A DNA stretch of 64,000 nt from positions 24,946,001 to 25,010,000 of the forward strand of contig NC_072893.1 in assembly GCF_027943255.1 (NCBI RefSeq). Reading direction: 5' to 3'. The position numbers and the translations under genes are program-made. This document shows, one piece after another, positions 22,085 to 33,360 of this stretch (the stretch's first letter is position 1; every line of letters begins with the position of its first letter). Under the pieces are notes generated by a model, which made no database searches, was not told where the DNA came from, and saw nothing but the letters and a program-made list of their open reading frames with translations. This DNA comes from Anastrepha obliqua (Eukaryota; Arthropoda; Insecta; Diptera; Tephritidae).

Positions 22085-22960
22085 GCAGACCAGTCACCAG
22101 CATGGCTCGATAGCGCCCGCCATTCAACGTAACGGCAGTTCCTTCCTCATTTAAAAAAAAAAATAGAGACCGATGATCCCACCAGTGCTCTATGAACATC
22201 GAAAACAGATTTGTTTTTTTTTTAAGTAAATTTCCCCGATTTGGAAGCGTGGTTCTGGCGTTAAACAATTCATGACGACTTGCCAACCTTACTGAACAGA
22301 AATGTGAATACAGTTTGCCATTCTCAGCTCGTCAAATCATAGTTATCGTTTTCGATAGTTCTCATGCAGCTAAAAAAATACCCGTTATATTATATAAAAC
22401 ACCCTGGTGTTTAAGCTTACTAATTAATTCAGTAACTAATGCAATATTGCTGTATGGGCTTACTAATGGGCTTTGAAATCTAGTATTATGCTGATGCAGA
22501 GGCCGATTAGTGCTAACAATTAGCATTTCGTGGAATGCAGCCTCGTTAAAATTCATTGGTTTCTAGCATTGAAAATAATTGGTAGGACAACTCTTGTACG
22601 CGCAGTAGCAATTATCTTTTCGCAAATAGAATTTGGCATGTGCTAGGGTCAATCGCCACCGCCGCATTACATGTAGATAGCAAAATACGTGCAAGGAGTC
22701 TATCGCCCTCTCTGCCCTACATTTCGTCGGTACACCGGCAGTCGATTTTTGTGGCTCTCTGGACGTAAAACAGGAGACTAATTGAAGAGGTAAAGAAAAA
22801 AAATTGATTCGCTGACAATTGAAAGAAATACGCGGCAACCACTACGATTTATTTGTGCCGGCATCTACATTGTGTTCTAAAATTTATGTTTACTGAATTT
22901 AAAGTACGTGAAGTTGCAGGCGAAGAAGAATTCAGTGCATATTTTTCAGTTCTTCTGTGT
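22085..22960. repeat. Composite dispersed repeat, copy B, with deleted mariner
   Basis: The left part, on the minus strand, repeats the structure of copy A. MNCLTPEPRFQIGEIYLKK (about 22272-22215) joins across the same kind of internal deletion to GGIIGLYFFF and EEGTAVTLNGGRYRAM (about 22180-22100). Beyond the mariner end (near 22380-22405) the rest matches copy A up to CGTAAAACAGGAGACTAAT (about 22765-22785). It then continues with CACTACGATTT..GCATCTACA and TTTTTCAGTTCTT (22950-22960), shared with copy C. The shared deletion means the deleted form multiplied as one unit or was copied with the larger repeat. Confidence 0.75.
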
Positions 22961-24764
22961 GCAGTGAAGTTGTAGCACTGTAATGTTGTGGACAACGCGA
23001 GTGTGGTTCAAGGGTATTAATGTTAGGGTACTCGTCACTGCGATCAAAAGAGATCTATTGTGTAAAGACCTGCTGAGATACCCTATATGTTAAGCCTTTT
23101 TTATTTTAGCACATTCTGAGGTTCATTGTTCCATAATTTATATGGAGGCACGGCAATGCAGTGGTGTTGACGTTTTCTGCCTAGTGAAGAACATTTGCAA
23201 AGGATGTGTTCTGAATTTTCAGTATCCATTTCACAGAATCAGTTCAAAGTGAGTGTAACGAATAAAAAAAAAATAAAATTTTAGTGCAGAAATTTTTCAC
23301 GTACAATGCCACTTCAGGAAGAAAGTTCTATTTTGCGAGATGAGCATATTGTTTCTTTACTAGAATCCAGCCAAAAGAAAATAATAATTTATGAAACAGG
23401 CAAATAAAAGAAATCTAAATTTGTATAATTTAAAGAATGTTATTTTACACTCTTAATTATTAAAAGTTACTGCTCCACATGTGTTTAGCTATCTCCGAAG
23501 GGACTAACGAAAGATGAACGAAATGTAATGCAGAGGTGGCGATTGTCCCCTTTGCATGTATTTTCTTAACCACTTGTATATCTACGGGGATGATGGAATG
23601 AAAATGTGAAATGTACTTTCCGAAAGCATTGCGAGTATCCTGGGTCGGGACTACTGATGCATGCCAAGTTCACTGGTACCTGGTACTGGTGAAAAAGTAT
23701 GAAGCTCAGAGTTAGTAGGTTCGACTGCTGGGCGTATGAAGTATACCTAACACACACATACATTCATACATAAAACAGCACTGCGCTTACAGTAACACAG
23801 GCTGAAACGAAAAATGTGCGCACAATAAGCCAAGCTAAAATATATTACAATGTGCTGGCGTGGCATTGTTAGCGGAGCGACCGGTTCGTTTCGCGCCACA
23901 ATGCCACTGCAGCCAAAAGAGTGCATAAAAAATTTTAACAAATTAAAAAGTGTAACAATAATGTTGGCCGCAATTTTTCGGCAAGTAGCAGCAGTAGTCA
24001 CGCAGCAGCCTCGATGTTGGCACCGTTGAGCTGAGTTTGAGTTGAATGGGAGCTGTGTTCATGTGAGCCAACCAACGGGCATTGCCATGCTACTAAGGGA
24101 GCGTTCAAGTTTGTATGTATGCACGAAAGTGATGCTGACATTATATACTTAATTGGACATAAAATTTGCATGGCAACATGTTTAAATAAAATATTAATTA
24201 AAAGCACAGCAAAAAAAGGGCGTTAGTGGAATGCGGTAAACGAAGACAAAACATATACTAATAATGTTAAATTTAATGTAAATTAAAACAAACGAACACA
24301 CTTGGGATACTTGAAATTTAAGTGTGAGAAAAATGAAGAGCCCTATGACGAGGCTTTCCAAAAAAACGAAGATATTTAAGAAACATTCTTTGAGCTTTAA
24401 AGTTTAATAACACAATATAGCAATTTTAAATGTTTTGACTGAACAGAAAAGCGACTTTATAATCCTTTTCAAAGTACCTCATAAGATGAGAATTTTTGTA
24501 GCACAAAGTTGAAGTTCTGTACGGCACCGGGAAGTGCTTATTTAAACCACAATTTTTTTATAGATGCCAGTCGTGGAAGAGTTGGTAAAATCACACCCTT
24601 CTCCGGCCAACTTTAAGCCAAAATGTATATTCGTAACACTTGCATAAATAACACAGGTTTACAGATATCAGTTTTTTTGTTTTTCTTTTTTTTACGGAAC
24701 TGATCTTCGATGCATTTTTGTGCGTTGAACACTTAGTAGAACACATCCAACTTAAAATTACCAG
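22961..24764. other. Unassigned DNA
   Basis: Mixed AT-rich sequence. CATA-rich simple sequence lies at 23748-23775. Minus-strand open frames at 23566-24207 have no motif. Nothing supportable was found. Confidence 0.4.
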
Positions 24765-25140
24765 TTGCTAGCATTGAAAATAAGAAAACAATGGATTGAA
24801 AACCTCTTGTACGCGCAGTAGCGATTATCTTTTCGCAAATAGAATTTGGCATGTGCTGGGGTCAATAGCCACAGCCGCATTACATGTAGATTGCAAAGTA
24901 CGTGCAAGGAGTCTATCGCCCTCTTTGCACTACACTTCGGCTATCCACCGGCAGTCTTTTTTTGTTAGAGGCATAGATTCGCAAACATTGCAAGCAAACG
25001 GGCGGCAACCACTACGATTTCTTTGCGCCTGCATCTACACTGTATTTTAAAATTTATGTTTACTGAATTTCAACTAAGTAAAGTTACAGGCAAAGAAGAG
25101 CTCACATGCTTTTTTGTTTATATTTTTCAGTTCTTTGAAC
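24765..25140. repeat. Composite dispersed repeat, copy C (right part only)
   Basis: Lacks the mariner portion but matches the right part of copies A and B: CTTGTACGCGCAGTAGCGAT, TTTCGCAAATAGAATTTGGC, GTGCAAGGAGTCTATCGCCC and CCACCGGCAGTC. The extension shared with copy B runs to TATTTTTCAGTTCTT (about 25121-25135). The consistent right edge after TTTTTCAG is notable. Confidence 0.75.
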
Positions 25141-25249
25141 ATGACTCTGGGGTCCAAAGAGCACATCATATTATCGCTTTGATAAAATTTGGCAGTAACA
25201 TCAATGAAAATATATTATATTTTTGGATGACTGCGCCATCCTTTGGTTG

Positions 25250-25880
25250 TACTCCACACAGTAAGAATTTCATCTGGCGTATTTTGGTACCAGCAAACCT
25301 CCCTTAGTCATAACTCTTTAATCCTCAGCTTCTCCTTGATGGAGTGTTGTCGCATAGCAAGGAAGAGCTCGGGTCCTATTAATAAAGAGGCCAACGTGTC
25401 TGATAATTCGGTCCCAGTTATACCACTGAGTTATTGAACCCAAATTAGCCGCATGCGATTGTGCGTTCCCAACAAATTAAGTTTCTCGATACACTTTAGG
25501 ACCAATGACGACTTAACTTCAGAGGATGAAAAAGCCTTGAGTGCCGTCTGATTGTCGCTCAGAGTGGCAATTTGTCCGTTCTGGAAATTTCTTTCTAAGC
25601 TTATCTTTACGCATAGATAGATGACGTACACCTCCGCTTAGAAGATGTTCGCAAAAACTACCCATCGGCACTGTTTTCGAGCCATTTGTTTACCAGTGCA
25701 GGGTATACTCCTGTGGTTTTCTTTCCTATGCAGATGTACTCCAGTTTACCTTATCGTGAAGTTCAATTCTGAACGTCTTTTGGAGATATCATCTCTGGGT
25801 ATCTGGGGAAGCTGTAGACTCACCAATTCCATTTTCTTAGACGACATCGCTTTATCTCTACCGAAGCCCTCCCAAGTATC
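25250..25880 (-). pseudogene. Non-LTR retrotransposon RNase H fragment
   Basis: The minus strand shows the RNase H start as NGSKT (about 25660). It continues with a VYVIYLCVKISL segment and IATLSDNQTALKAFSSSEV (about 25575-25520), GTHNRMRLIWVQ (about 25465-25435) and GITGTELSDTLASLLIGPEL (about 25420-25360), the His/Asp-containing end of RNase H, then LRIKEL. Frames shift several times. No RT domain remains and no 3' tail was found. It belongs to the RNase H-bearing non-LTR group. Confidence 0.72.
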
Positions 25881-25899
25881 CCTAGGATCTCAAATTTAG

Positions 25900-26170
25900 A
25901 TTTTTACTTTTGGTTAAAAGTTAAAATTTTATTTTATTTTATTTTTTTGTTGTTACCTATATTGCTAACAAAAATTAAAAATAAAATAAAATAATAAATA
26001 AAATGCAAAATAAACTAAAATAATAAATAAGACACTAAACAAAGAAAATTAAATTAAAAAAAAAATAAACAAAAAAAATTAAATTAAAATAAATTAAAGA
26101 AAAAAATCGTAAAAAAAAAAAAAAAAAACCGTAAAAAAAGGTTTAGTAATTTTTTTGTTGTACTTTGCAC
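25900..26170. repeat. AT-rich satellite, left block
   Basis: A-rich sequence made of AATAAAATAAA and TAAGACAC-like motifs and ending GTACTTTGCACCATATCGC. It matches the unit boundary (GCAACATATCGC) of the array at 27240-28110. The two blocks are separated by a non-LTR insertion. Confidence 0.65.
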
Positions 26171-26179
26171 CATATCGCT

Positions 26180-27239
26180 TTGTCCCGTGTGGAGTTGACT
26201 GATCTCCTATCGGGCGCGTCCCAGGTGGTGGATAGGCAAGCCCTGGCATCATAATAGTGGCCTCCCTGGGTTAGGTTCCAACACTCGTGTGATGACTCAA
26301 AGTTGCCTTCTGGCAAAGCAAAGGTGTCTTTGGGAAAATGTGGGGCCTTTCACCTAGCAAGGTTCTATGGATCTATACGACTATGATAAGATCCGTTTCA
26401 CGGATGGCTCCAGGACCGAGCATGGCTCCGGCTCTGGGGTCTACGTGGAATCCCGCGGGACAAAACTGCACTTTGCTCTTGGAATGCATGCATCTGTGTT
26501 TTAAGCGGAGGTGTATGCAGTTCACGAAGCGAGGAACATTGTTGTGGAAAACCGATGGAGAGGCAGATCTATATGGGTCTGCAGCGACAGCCAAGCTGCG
26601 CTCATGGCCTTAGACAGCCCCTAAACCACATCACGGGTAGTCGAGTCCTGTAACTCTAGGCTGAATTATGTCAGAAGACAAAACAGCCTGATGCTAACAT
26701 GGGTGTCGGGACACCTGGGTATCGTGGGAAACGAGACCTCTGACTCCTTGCCACTCCCTTCTGCAGCCATCAAAGTCACGGCTAGCAAAAGGGTTACTAT
26801 AACCCCCAAACGAGCTTGACAGGCTGAGAGAGGCTGCAGTTGGACAAAACTGATGTTACCTGGCATGTTCGACCGACTATCGCAGTTCCTCCCGTCACTA
26901 AGCAGTCCCCTCTGCTAGCAGCTGGTTGGACTGATAACGGACCACTTTCTAGGGGTAAAGCATATGGAAAAGATAGGCATCTCAGACAGTGTACTCTGTC
27001 CAGCTTGTGAAGAGGAGGATGAGACGCCGGACCACTTCCTGTGCGTCTGCCCCGCCTTCGCTCGAATCAGGTTTGAGGTATTTGGCACTGATGTTTTAAG
27101 AAGCGACCACCTTGGCTCCTTGGCACCACAAGATCTACTCAGATTTCTTCGGAGTTCCAGTAAATTTAAAGAAAATATAAAAGGGAACCCGAGTGCAGTG
27201 CAATGGATTTAATTGTGTCTGAGTGCTGCACTTGCTAGT
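26180..27239 (+). pseudogene. RNase H-bearing non-LTR retrotransposon, 3' part
   Basis: Plus-strand fragment. It begins with RT-tail-like sequence, then RNase H: FTDGSRTEHGSGSGVYVES (about 26397-26450), FQAEVYAVHEARNIV (about 26498-26545), VCSDSQAALMALDSP (about 26578-26620) and LTWVSGHLGIVGNETSD (about 26695-26745). The tail has DHFLGVKHMEKIGISDSVLC, then CPACEEEDETPDHFLCVCPA (26997-27056; Cys-x2-Cys..His-x4-Cys) and LLRFLRSSSKFKENI to TAA at 27210-27212. The last 250 bp are open; the upstream part is frameshifted. A very short 3' UTR runs into A-rich satellite. It is inserted in the satellite, whose unit is recognisable on both sides. Confidence 0.8.
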
Positions 27240-28110
27240 TGTCCCAACAAAAAAACAAAAAGAACACATATCGCATAACTAAACATAAAATAAATAAGAT
27301 ACAAAATACAAAAAAAAATAAATAAATACAAAAACATTATGAAGCAATTAAATTGAAAAAAAAAAATTAAGAAAATTTAACCAAAAAAAGTTAAATAAAA
27401 AACATTTTTATTTAAAAATTTGCAACCAAATTAAAATACAAAATAAATAAGTTACAAAATAAAAAAAAAAATTAAAAAAAAGAAAAAAGTTAAATAAAAA
27501 AATAAATAAAGAGATTAAATAGAAAAAATTTAGAAAAACAATTAAACATTTTTTTTTAATTTGCAACATATCGCATAACTAAAAACAAAATAAAAAAATA
27601 AATAAGATACAAAACGAAAAATAAAAATAAACATAAAAATAAAAAATAAATTAAATAGAAAAAATTTAGTATTATAAAACATATTAAATTAAAACTAAAT
27701 TAAAAAAATAAAAAGCTTAAATAGAAAAAAATTTGTTATTAAAAAAAATAATTTTGTAACTTAACGCGTAAAAAAATAAAATAAAATAATTAATAAATTA
27801 CAAAATAAATAAAACACATAAAAAAATAAAAAAAGAAATAAATTAAATAAAAAAATTAATCAAAAGATAAAAAAGAAAATGATTATGAAACATTTTCAAA
27901 TTATTATTTTTTTTAATTGCATAACTAAAAATAAAATAAAATAAAAAAAACAAATAAGATACAAAATAAAAAAGAAATAAAATTAAACATAAATAAATAA
28001 AAAACAAATTAAATAAACAAATAAAAAGATTAAATAAAAATTTATGAAGTAAAAAAAACTTATCAAAAACCTTTGTTTTTTAATTTGCAACATATCGCAC
28101 TGCTATTTTT
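27240..28110. repeat. AT-rich satellite, right block, period about 145-195 bp
   Basis: Units start near CATATCGCATAACTAAA and continue AATAAATAAGATACAAAATA plus A-rich filler. Boundaries recur near 27266, 27415, 27561, 27757, 27917 and 28087 (GCAACATATCGC). No coding potential. Confidence 0.8.
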
Positions 28111-29414
28111 GTGAACACAAGTGTAGGTAAATAATTTTATATGGCATCTAGATTTTTCATTCAAATCGGGCTATGTAGGGTTGCACAGCGCGATTATCCT
28201 TCAATTATGCGCATTTAAAACTATTTTCTGAACTAAGACTATTTTTTGAATTAATCCAAAACGATTTCCTCTTAAAAACAGACCTAAGTCCCACCGTCAC
28301 AATGAACACTTAACAATAAATAATTTTTATCAAATGCAATCACTTCCTCGCCCTAACAAATTCATTTACACGAGACTGACGCACTAACTCCCTTGACATG
28401 ATAGCAAATTTAAAACGGACGCATTTACAGAAACACACCAGTAAATGAATGACGTAAGGAACAGGGGAATATCTCAAAGTAATGCCACGTGAATATAAAA
28501 GGCGGCACAAGCGGATGGAAGCAGACACTTGGAATTACGCACAATCGAATTAGCATTTCAAAATAATGCCCACCCAGTTTAGATTCCACAATCACGCTGT
28601 TCCACGCATTTGCACGCAACTAAATACGAAAACGAGCCACCAAGCACCTCGAAAGCCGCCTTCCTTGGAAGCGTAAAACTCATTTATCACGGAGGAGGCA
28701 CGGCAAAGCAAGGCAATAAAACTTGCGACTATTTGAATTAATCAAAACGTTGGAAAATTACCGCCACAAACCAATTAAATTCACAACCGGAGCGAATAAA
28801 TGTGTGAGGAGGTGCTGCGGCGTCGATATGTGCAAGAGTATCTATCTGCCCGATAGCTGCAAAAAAAAAACATTTGTAAACAAAAGAGCGGGAGAGGAAA
28901 GCGAGCGAGGCTATCTACTCTTATTAAGTAACAGAAAAGTCAACTTGGCGAGCGGTGAGTAGTTGAAAGTGGTGAGTGAGTGGTTGTGTGCTCGGCTACC
29001 GTTGCTAGTGGAACGGAAACGGAAATAAATACGAACAGCAATAGTGAACTAGAAAAGAAAAAACAAAAAAAAAAAAAAAAAAAATGAATTGCAATGCTGA
29101 TGATAGCAAGCGGCATACAGGCATACATACGTACATAAATGACAGCTACACAAATCAGCACGACTGCATTGACCAACAACAAACAACTTGAGTAATGACG
29201 GTAAAATCACTGAAAAAATCACCTATAAAACAAAGAAAAAACAAAAAACAGCGAACAAACACCAACTACTACACAAATATGAACAGTGAAAAACAGGTAA
29301 AAACTGCCTGACAACTGTGGTTTTATTAAAACACAATCAATATCGCACAAAGTTACCGACATTTGACACGCAAATTTTAGCCACAATCATTTGGAATGGA
29401 ATAGTCAACCTTTC
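28111..29414. other. Unassigned DNA
   Basis: Higher complexity and GC than the neighbouring repeats, with a poly-A run at about 29064-29083. Open frames on both strands lack motifs. Possibly host non-coding DNA. I cannot support an exon. Confidence 0.4.
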
Positions 29415-29450
29415 CCACACACATATACATGCATACACACACACACACGC
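29415..29450. repeat. CA microsatellite
   Basis: CACACACATATACATGCATA followed by an uninterrupted CA run of about seven units. Confidence 0.85.
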
Positions 29451-29756
29451 ATTGGCAAACCACGACAATTATTTGCTTGTGCCCAGTTAATAAAACTTTT
29501 AGGAATTGGGCCAAATTCAAAATTGCTGTTTTACTAACTGAAAGCAGCTCCCGAAATTTTACTTCATTTATCATAACACAAGAGGTCCCAAGCAGATTTA
29601 GTGGTATTGTCACTCTCTGTCACTCACGACGATGAGGTATTTGTGATTTTGAAGACTAGGTATTTTCATATTTGTAATGTTCCTTTTATGGAACTCAATT
29701 ACCTTTTCCCCTGGGCTTAATTTGGTACACCTAATCAAGATCAGATCAAAGCACTT

Positions 29757-29902
29757 TCCGTAGCCGAATAGATTGTGAGCACCATTCGGGAGTGCGTAGG
29801 TTCGAACCTTCGTGCATGACCATCAAATAATAGAAAAAGGTTTTTTTAATAGAGGTCGCCCATTGGCAGGCAATAACAAACCTCTGAGTTGTTTCTACCA
29901 AT
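29757..29902 (+). mobile_element. tRNA-derived SINE, truncated copy
   Basis: Starts TCCGTAGCCGAATAGATTG (A-box-like) and has the B-box GGTTCGAACC at 29799-29808, placed as in pol III promoters. It continues with CAAATAATAGAAAAAGG and GTCGCCC..GGCAGGCAAT as in the other copies, then stops early near CCTCTGAG. The 3' third is missing. Confidence 0.8.
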
Positions 29903-30708
29903 TTATTTTTTTTTGTTTTTATCAAGATCAAAATAAAACTTTGTTGCAAATGACACCTTGAAAGGTTTTTGTGTATGAGACATCCCGTCCCTTTACTGAA
30001 ATTCCGAGATATAGCCTGTAATTTCATTTTCTCAAAACACATAAATGTGAGCGAAATCCAGAAAATTCTTAGAAGCCTATGAGGAATCAAATAAAAAACT
30101 CACACTTTCATAAATTATAACATTAATTCGAGTTTTCTAGGTATCTCGTGTTGCCACGTTTTCAAACTTTATACAAAAATTTTTTTTTTTAAATTTTAAA
30201 CTTTTTAATCCGAATTTTCAGAAAATATTTGGAATTTCATGCTATTGTAAATGACCCATGAAATTCTCGTAAAATAGAAATGGTTTTATTTTTTTTTTTG
30301 TTGCGAAAATGTGCAAGCCAAATTTTAAAAACCCCCACGTCAAACCCCACAAAAAACCGCAAGAGCCTGCAGCAAAAAAAAAAACAAAAAAATTTAAAAC
30401 GAAGCGATTTTTTAGCCGCTTAAAACTTACACTTGTTTTACGAAAATTTCCTATTGCCTGTACATTTTTTGAAAATTCTGATGTAAAAGTATAAAATTCA
30501 CATGCATTTTTTAATGTTTCTAAATTTTTTTTTAAAGCTTTAAAATTTGATTTACATGGGTTTGGTTAAAGTGTGAACAAAAAAAATATTTTTTAAATAA
30601 CAAAAATTTTTTAAATAACAAAAAAAAAATTATTTTTAAATAACAAAAAAATCATAACTCGAAAAATATTGTAAATATTAACACAAAACATATTCACCAT
30701 GCATGCAG
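29903..30708. other. AT-rich DNA, nothing recognised
   Basis: Contains poly-T (30180-30190) and poly-A (30373-30384) runs and TAACAAAAAATT-type simple repeats near 30590-30650. No element motif. Confidence 0.4.
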
Positions 30709-31890
30709 TTAAGTCGGCAGTGTACATATATATCCGATTATGAGCCAAATAGCACCACAATGCGACTGACTTTTAACTCCAGGAGAGATGACCTTTTTGA
30801 AAAAGTTGTTTTCGTAGGTTAGATGAGGTTTTTGAGGCAGTCGGTTTAGAGTAGTCAACTCACTTAAACCAGGTAGCTCCGTTGTGTTACCACGGTTTAA
30901 CACGGGAACCTCAATATTTTTTTGATCATGGAGCCATTTAAACTCTCTTATAAAATGGGTTTTATGGCAACACCAAGTAGTTCCCTAAGAGAGTTAAAAG
31001 AGTGTTTTCCTAACAACCTTTGCTCTACTCCTAGCTAAGGGTGGACTATTACAAAGGAAGCGTTCTACTGTTTCTTCCTCGTCTCAACAACTTCTGCAGT
31101 TTTCATGAGAAAAATCTCCTAGCCTAGAAAAAAGCCTACCTTATAGACAATGGCCGGTGATACAAGCTACGACATTCATTAGATTCTCCTTGAGGTTTTC
31201 AATTCGACTTCATGGTCTTTTGTGCCTAAGCCATAACCTTCGAGATGCTCTCTCTTGAGAGGTTGAGCAATTCTTCTGAGCTTCTAATCTATTTGCATCC
31301 AAATTAGCCTGTTTGTAACACAAATATTTTCTTCTCTCCATTACCGCTATTGGCTTCCCCTGAAGAATATTATTTTTGTATATTTAATTTGCAAGTTGCC
31401 ATAGAAATTCCAATATTGCCTCTGTTTATAAGCACGGAAAGATTAGTACCCTTTCTGGCTAACTCATCGGCCTTACAATTTCCTTCAATATCTCTCTGTC
31501 CCGGAACCCATATATGGCTGACCTTGAAGACGGTGCTAATATCATTTAAAGCTGCCAGGCATTCCTGAGCAACTTCTGATCTTAGCATAACTGCCTCCAT
31601 TGATGCCCGCCTGGTTGTCCGAGAAGATATTTATCATAGTTTTTGCTACGGCGTGTGGTTTAGTTACCTCCTTTATGGCTAAGACTTGTGCCTGGTATAC
31701 GCGACAGTAGTCCGGAAGTCGAAAAAACTCGATAGCTTACTTTATTTTCTACTTCGATCTATCCGCATAAAAATGTATTCCCCCGCTTCTCTATGGTCTT
31801 TGAGTTTGCCACTTTCTACTTGACAATATGTCTTGAAGAGCCTGTTGAAGGTGGCTTTAGGGAAAGATTAGTCGATCTTTTGATTATAAC
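30709..31890 (-). pseudogene. RNase H-bearing non-LTR retrotransposon, 3' part
   Basis: Minus strand, 5' to 3': FRLPDYCRVYQAQVLAIKEV (about 31730-31670), INIFSDNQA (about 31640-31610), VSHIWVPGQRDIEGNCKADE (about 31525-31465) and ELARKGTNL of RNase H. The tail follows: CITGHCL (about 31170-31150), then NCRSC, a stop, DEEETVERFLCN (about 31105-31050). A final region near 30900-30709 contains TTELPGLSELTTLNRLPQKP. Frameshifts and stops are frequent. The element ends close to the start of a SINE on the other side (31906). Confidence 0.78.
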
Positions 31891-31905
31891 TACTCATGAT
31901 ATATA

Positions 31906-32130
31906 GGCCGCCGTAGCCGAATGGATTGGTGCGTGACTATCATTCGGAATTCGGAGTGCGTAAGGTCGAATCTCCGTCCATGAAACAGCAAAATGATAGA
32001 AAAGGTGTTTTCTAATAGCGGTCGCCCCTAGGCAGGCAATAGCAAACCTCCGAGCGTATTTCTGCATGAAAAGGCAGAGGAGGAGAAGCTCGGCCAAACA
32101 CCCAAAAAGGGTGTTAGCACCAATTATATA
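31906..32130 (+). mobile_element. tRNA-derived SINE
   Basis: GGCCGCCGTAGCCGAATGGA opens the copy, with the A-box at 31913-31930. The B-box GGTCGAATCTC at 31964-31974 has lost one T. The body GCGGTCGCCCCTAGGCAGGC and 3' part CCAAAAAGGGTGTTAGCACC are followed by an ATTATATA tail. Relative to the 53.5-kb copy it lacks about 90 bp in the middle (CTCCTCATAAAAAATGTCTG region). Confidence 0.85.
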
Positions 32131-32444
32131 AGTTTGGGGGGGAAAAATCCATTATCTTCCCGGTAGATGGCTGTGGTGATCGATATTTCGTAAAATATCG
32201 GTCAAACAATTTAAAGTTGACGCTCGTTTTCAAGGTGACATTTCACACTAAAAAAATCATTTCCTGTTTTTGTTTGTTTCATTGAGTTACAGGGTGTTAA
32301 AAATGGAAGCTAAGAAAGTAAAGATTCGGTGTTTATTAAACACCATTCACAATTTCAGCGGCCTGGCTTGCATTTTGGCTTTAACAAAGAAAAACTGTAA
32401 AATATACGGAATTATGGTGACGACACTGCAACAGCTAATTATGT
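32131..32444. other. Unassigned DNA
   Basis: A short stretch between the SINE and the unidentified element. Nothing was recognised. Confidence 0.4.
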
Positions 32445-33190
32445 GCAAATTTTTGAAGTGAAACTTCTTAGGCATCGATGGACGAGCGAGAATGGAGAGT
32501 AAAATTTCAAGGCCATGCAACGTTTTGCGCATTTTCGTTCCGCGAGAGAGAAAAAAGATATAACGTAGAGGAAAAGGAGAGAGAAAGCTATGCCTTAGAT
32601 GTATCTCAGATACACTTTAGGCTATTTTTCCTGAGTTTTTCCTTGTGGTTGCTAATTTTTAGTGAGAAATAACACTGCCTACTTTTTGGCGCTTGTTTGT
32701 TGGTGCAAACTTGTAGGAAATATATTTTTGATGCCTACGTTTTGGCATTATATTTCCTTGGTGCCCACTGTTTGGGGCGGTTTTTGGCACCAATTTTTTT
32801 GGCTTTGTTTTTTTTTTTTGGTGCCTACTTTCTGGCGCTTATTTCCGTTTCCTGCATAGTACTTGTGCGTACTATAAAGTGCCATCCATTCCGGCGTCGG
32901 ATTTATTGGTATTGCCTTGCGGTAATTTTTGCCGTTGCTGCGGTCCTGGAATCGCTGCGTTTTTGCGGGTGATAAACGCTCGGAGTAGTGCGCGTTGTTG
33001 CCACTGTTTGTGTCCAGCGTTTACCTACACCGGCCGACCCATCTCCGTTTTTTGTAAATTTTGTCTATTTGTATTCTCTGCAAATGTTGTGAATTTATTG
33101 AGATATATATTCTTTTTCTCTCTCTCTCTTTCTCTCTCTCATTCTCTCTCGGGTCTCTCCCTCTTTGTCTACTAAGCTACACGCGTAGTA
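32445..33190 (+). repeat. Unidentified dispersed element, copy 2 (iterated boxes plus TATA)
   Basis: Same order as copy 1: CAAATTTTTGAAGTGAAAC, here with about 80 extra bp (32464-32544) absent from copy 1, then the purine-rich block. The TGCCTACTTTTTGGCG boxes are at 32676-32691, 32732-32747, 32762-32777 and 32822-32837, the middle two degenerate. TATAAAG is at 32873-32879, followed by the shared 230-bp segment and CT microsatellite. The first AAGT-GAA-ACTT forms a small perfect hairpin. The right edge lies near 33168-33190 in both copies. Confidence 0.75.
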
Positions 33191-33360
33191 AAGATTTTAA
33201 AGAAAATGTCAATATTGGCGAAAATATCGATAAAATGACGGAAACAATAGAGTTGACCGGCTAGTAGTCGTAGCATCGTCCAGGAGCTAAATATCGACCA
33301 TGAAATAGTTTTTAATAATTTGCGCAAAAAGTTCACGCAAAAATAATACGAGCCAACTGT
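33191..33360 (+). pseudogene. Mariner helix-turn-helix fragment
   Basis: The plus-strand frames give VNIGENIDKMTETIE (about 33208-33252), then, after a shift, SSIVQELNIDHEIVFNNLRK (about 33268-33330). These fit the second helix-turn-helix of cecropia/irritans-like mariners (ENxDxIxEII..SSRSIAQELxIDHxTVxNHLRK in family members I know). No catalytic part follows. It directly abuts the unidentified element. Confidence 0.55.

Noticed and set aside
21534..22154. 206-codon open frame with a Cys-rich start, partly conserved in a second copy
   Set aside because: Differences between the two copies are mostly amino-acid-changing, the frame runs through a CT microsatellite and past the repeat boundary, and copy 2 stops early.
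31906..31985. tRNA gene suggested by A and B boxes
   Set aside because: The sequence does not fold into a complete tRNA by eye, lacks a proper 3' acceptor arm and occurs in four copies with a shared non-tRNA body, so it is the head of a SINE.
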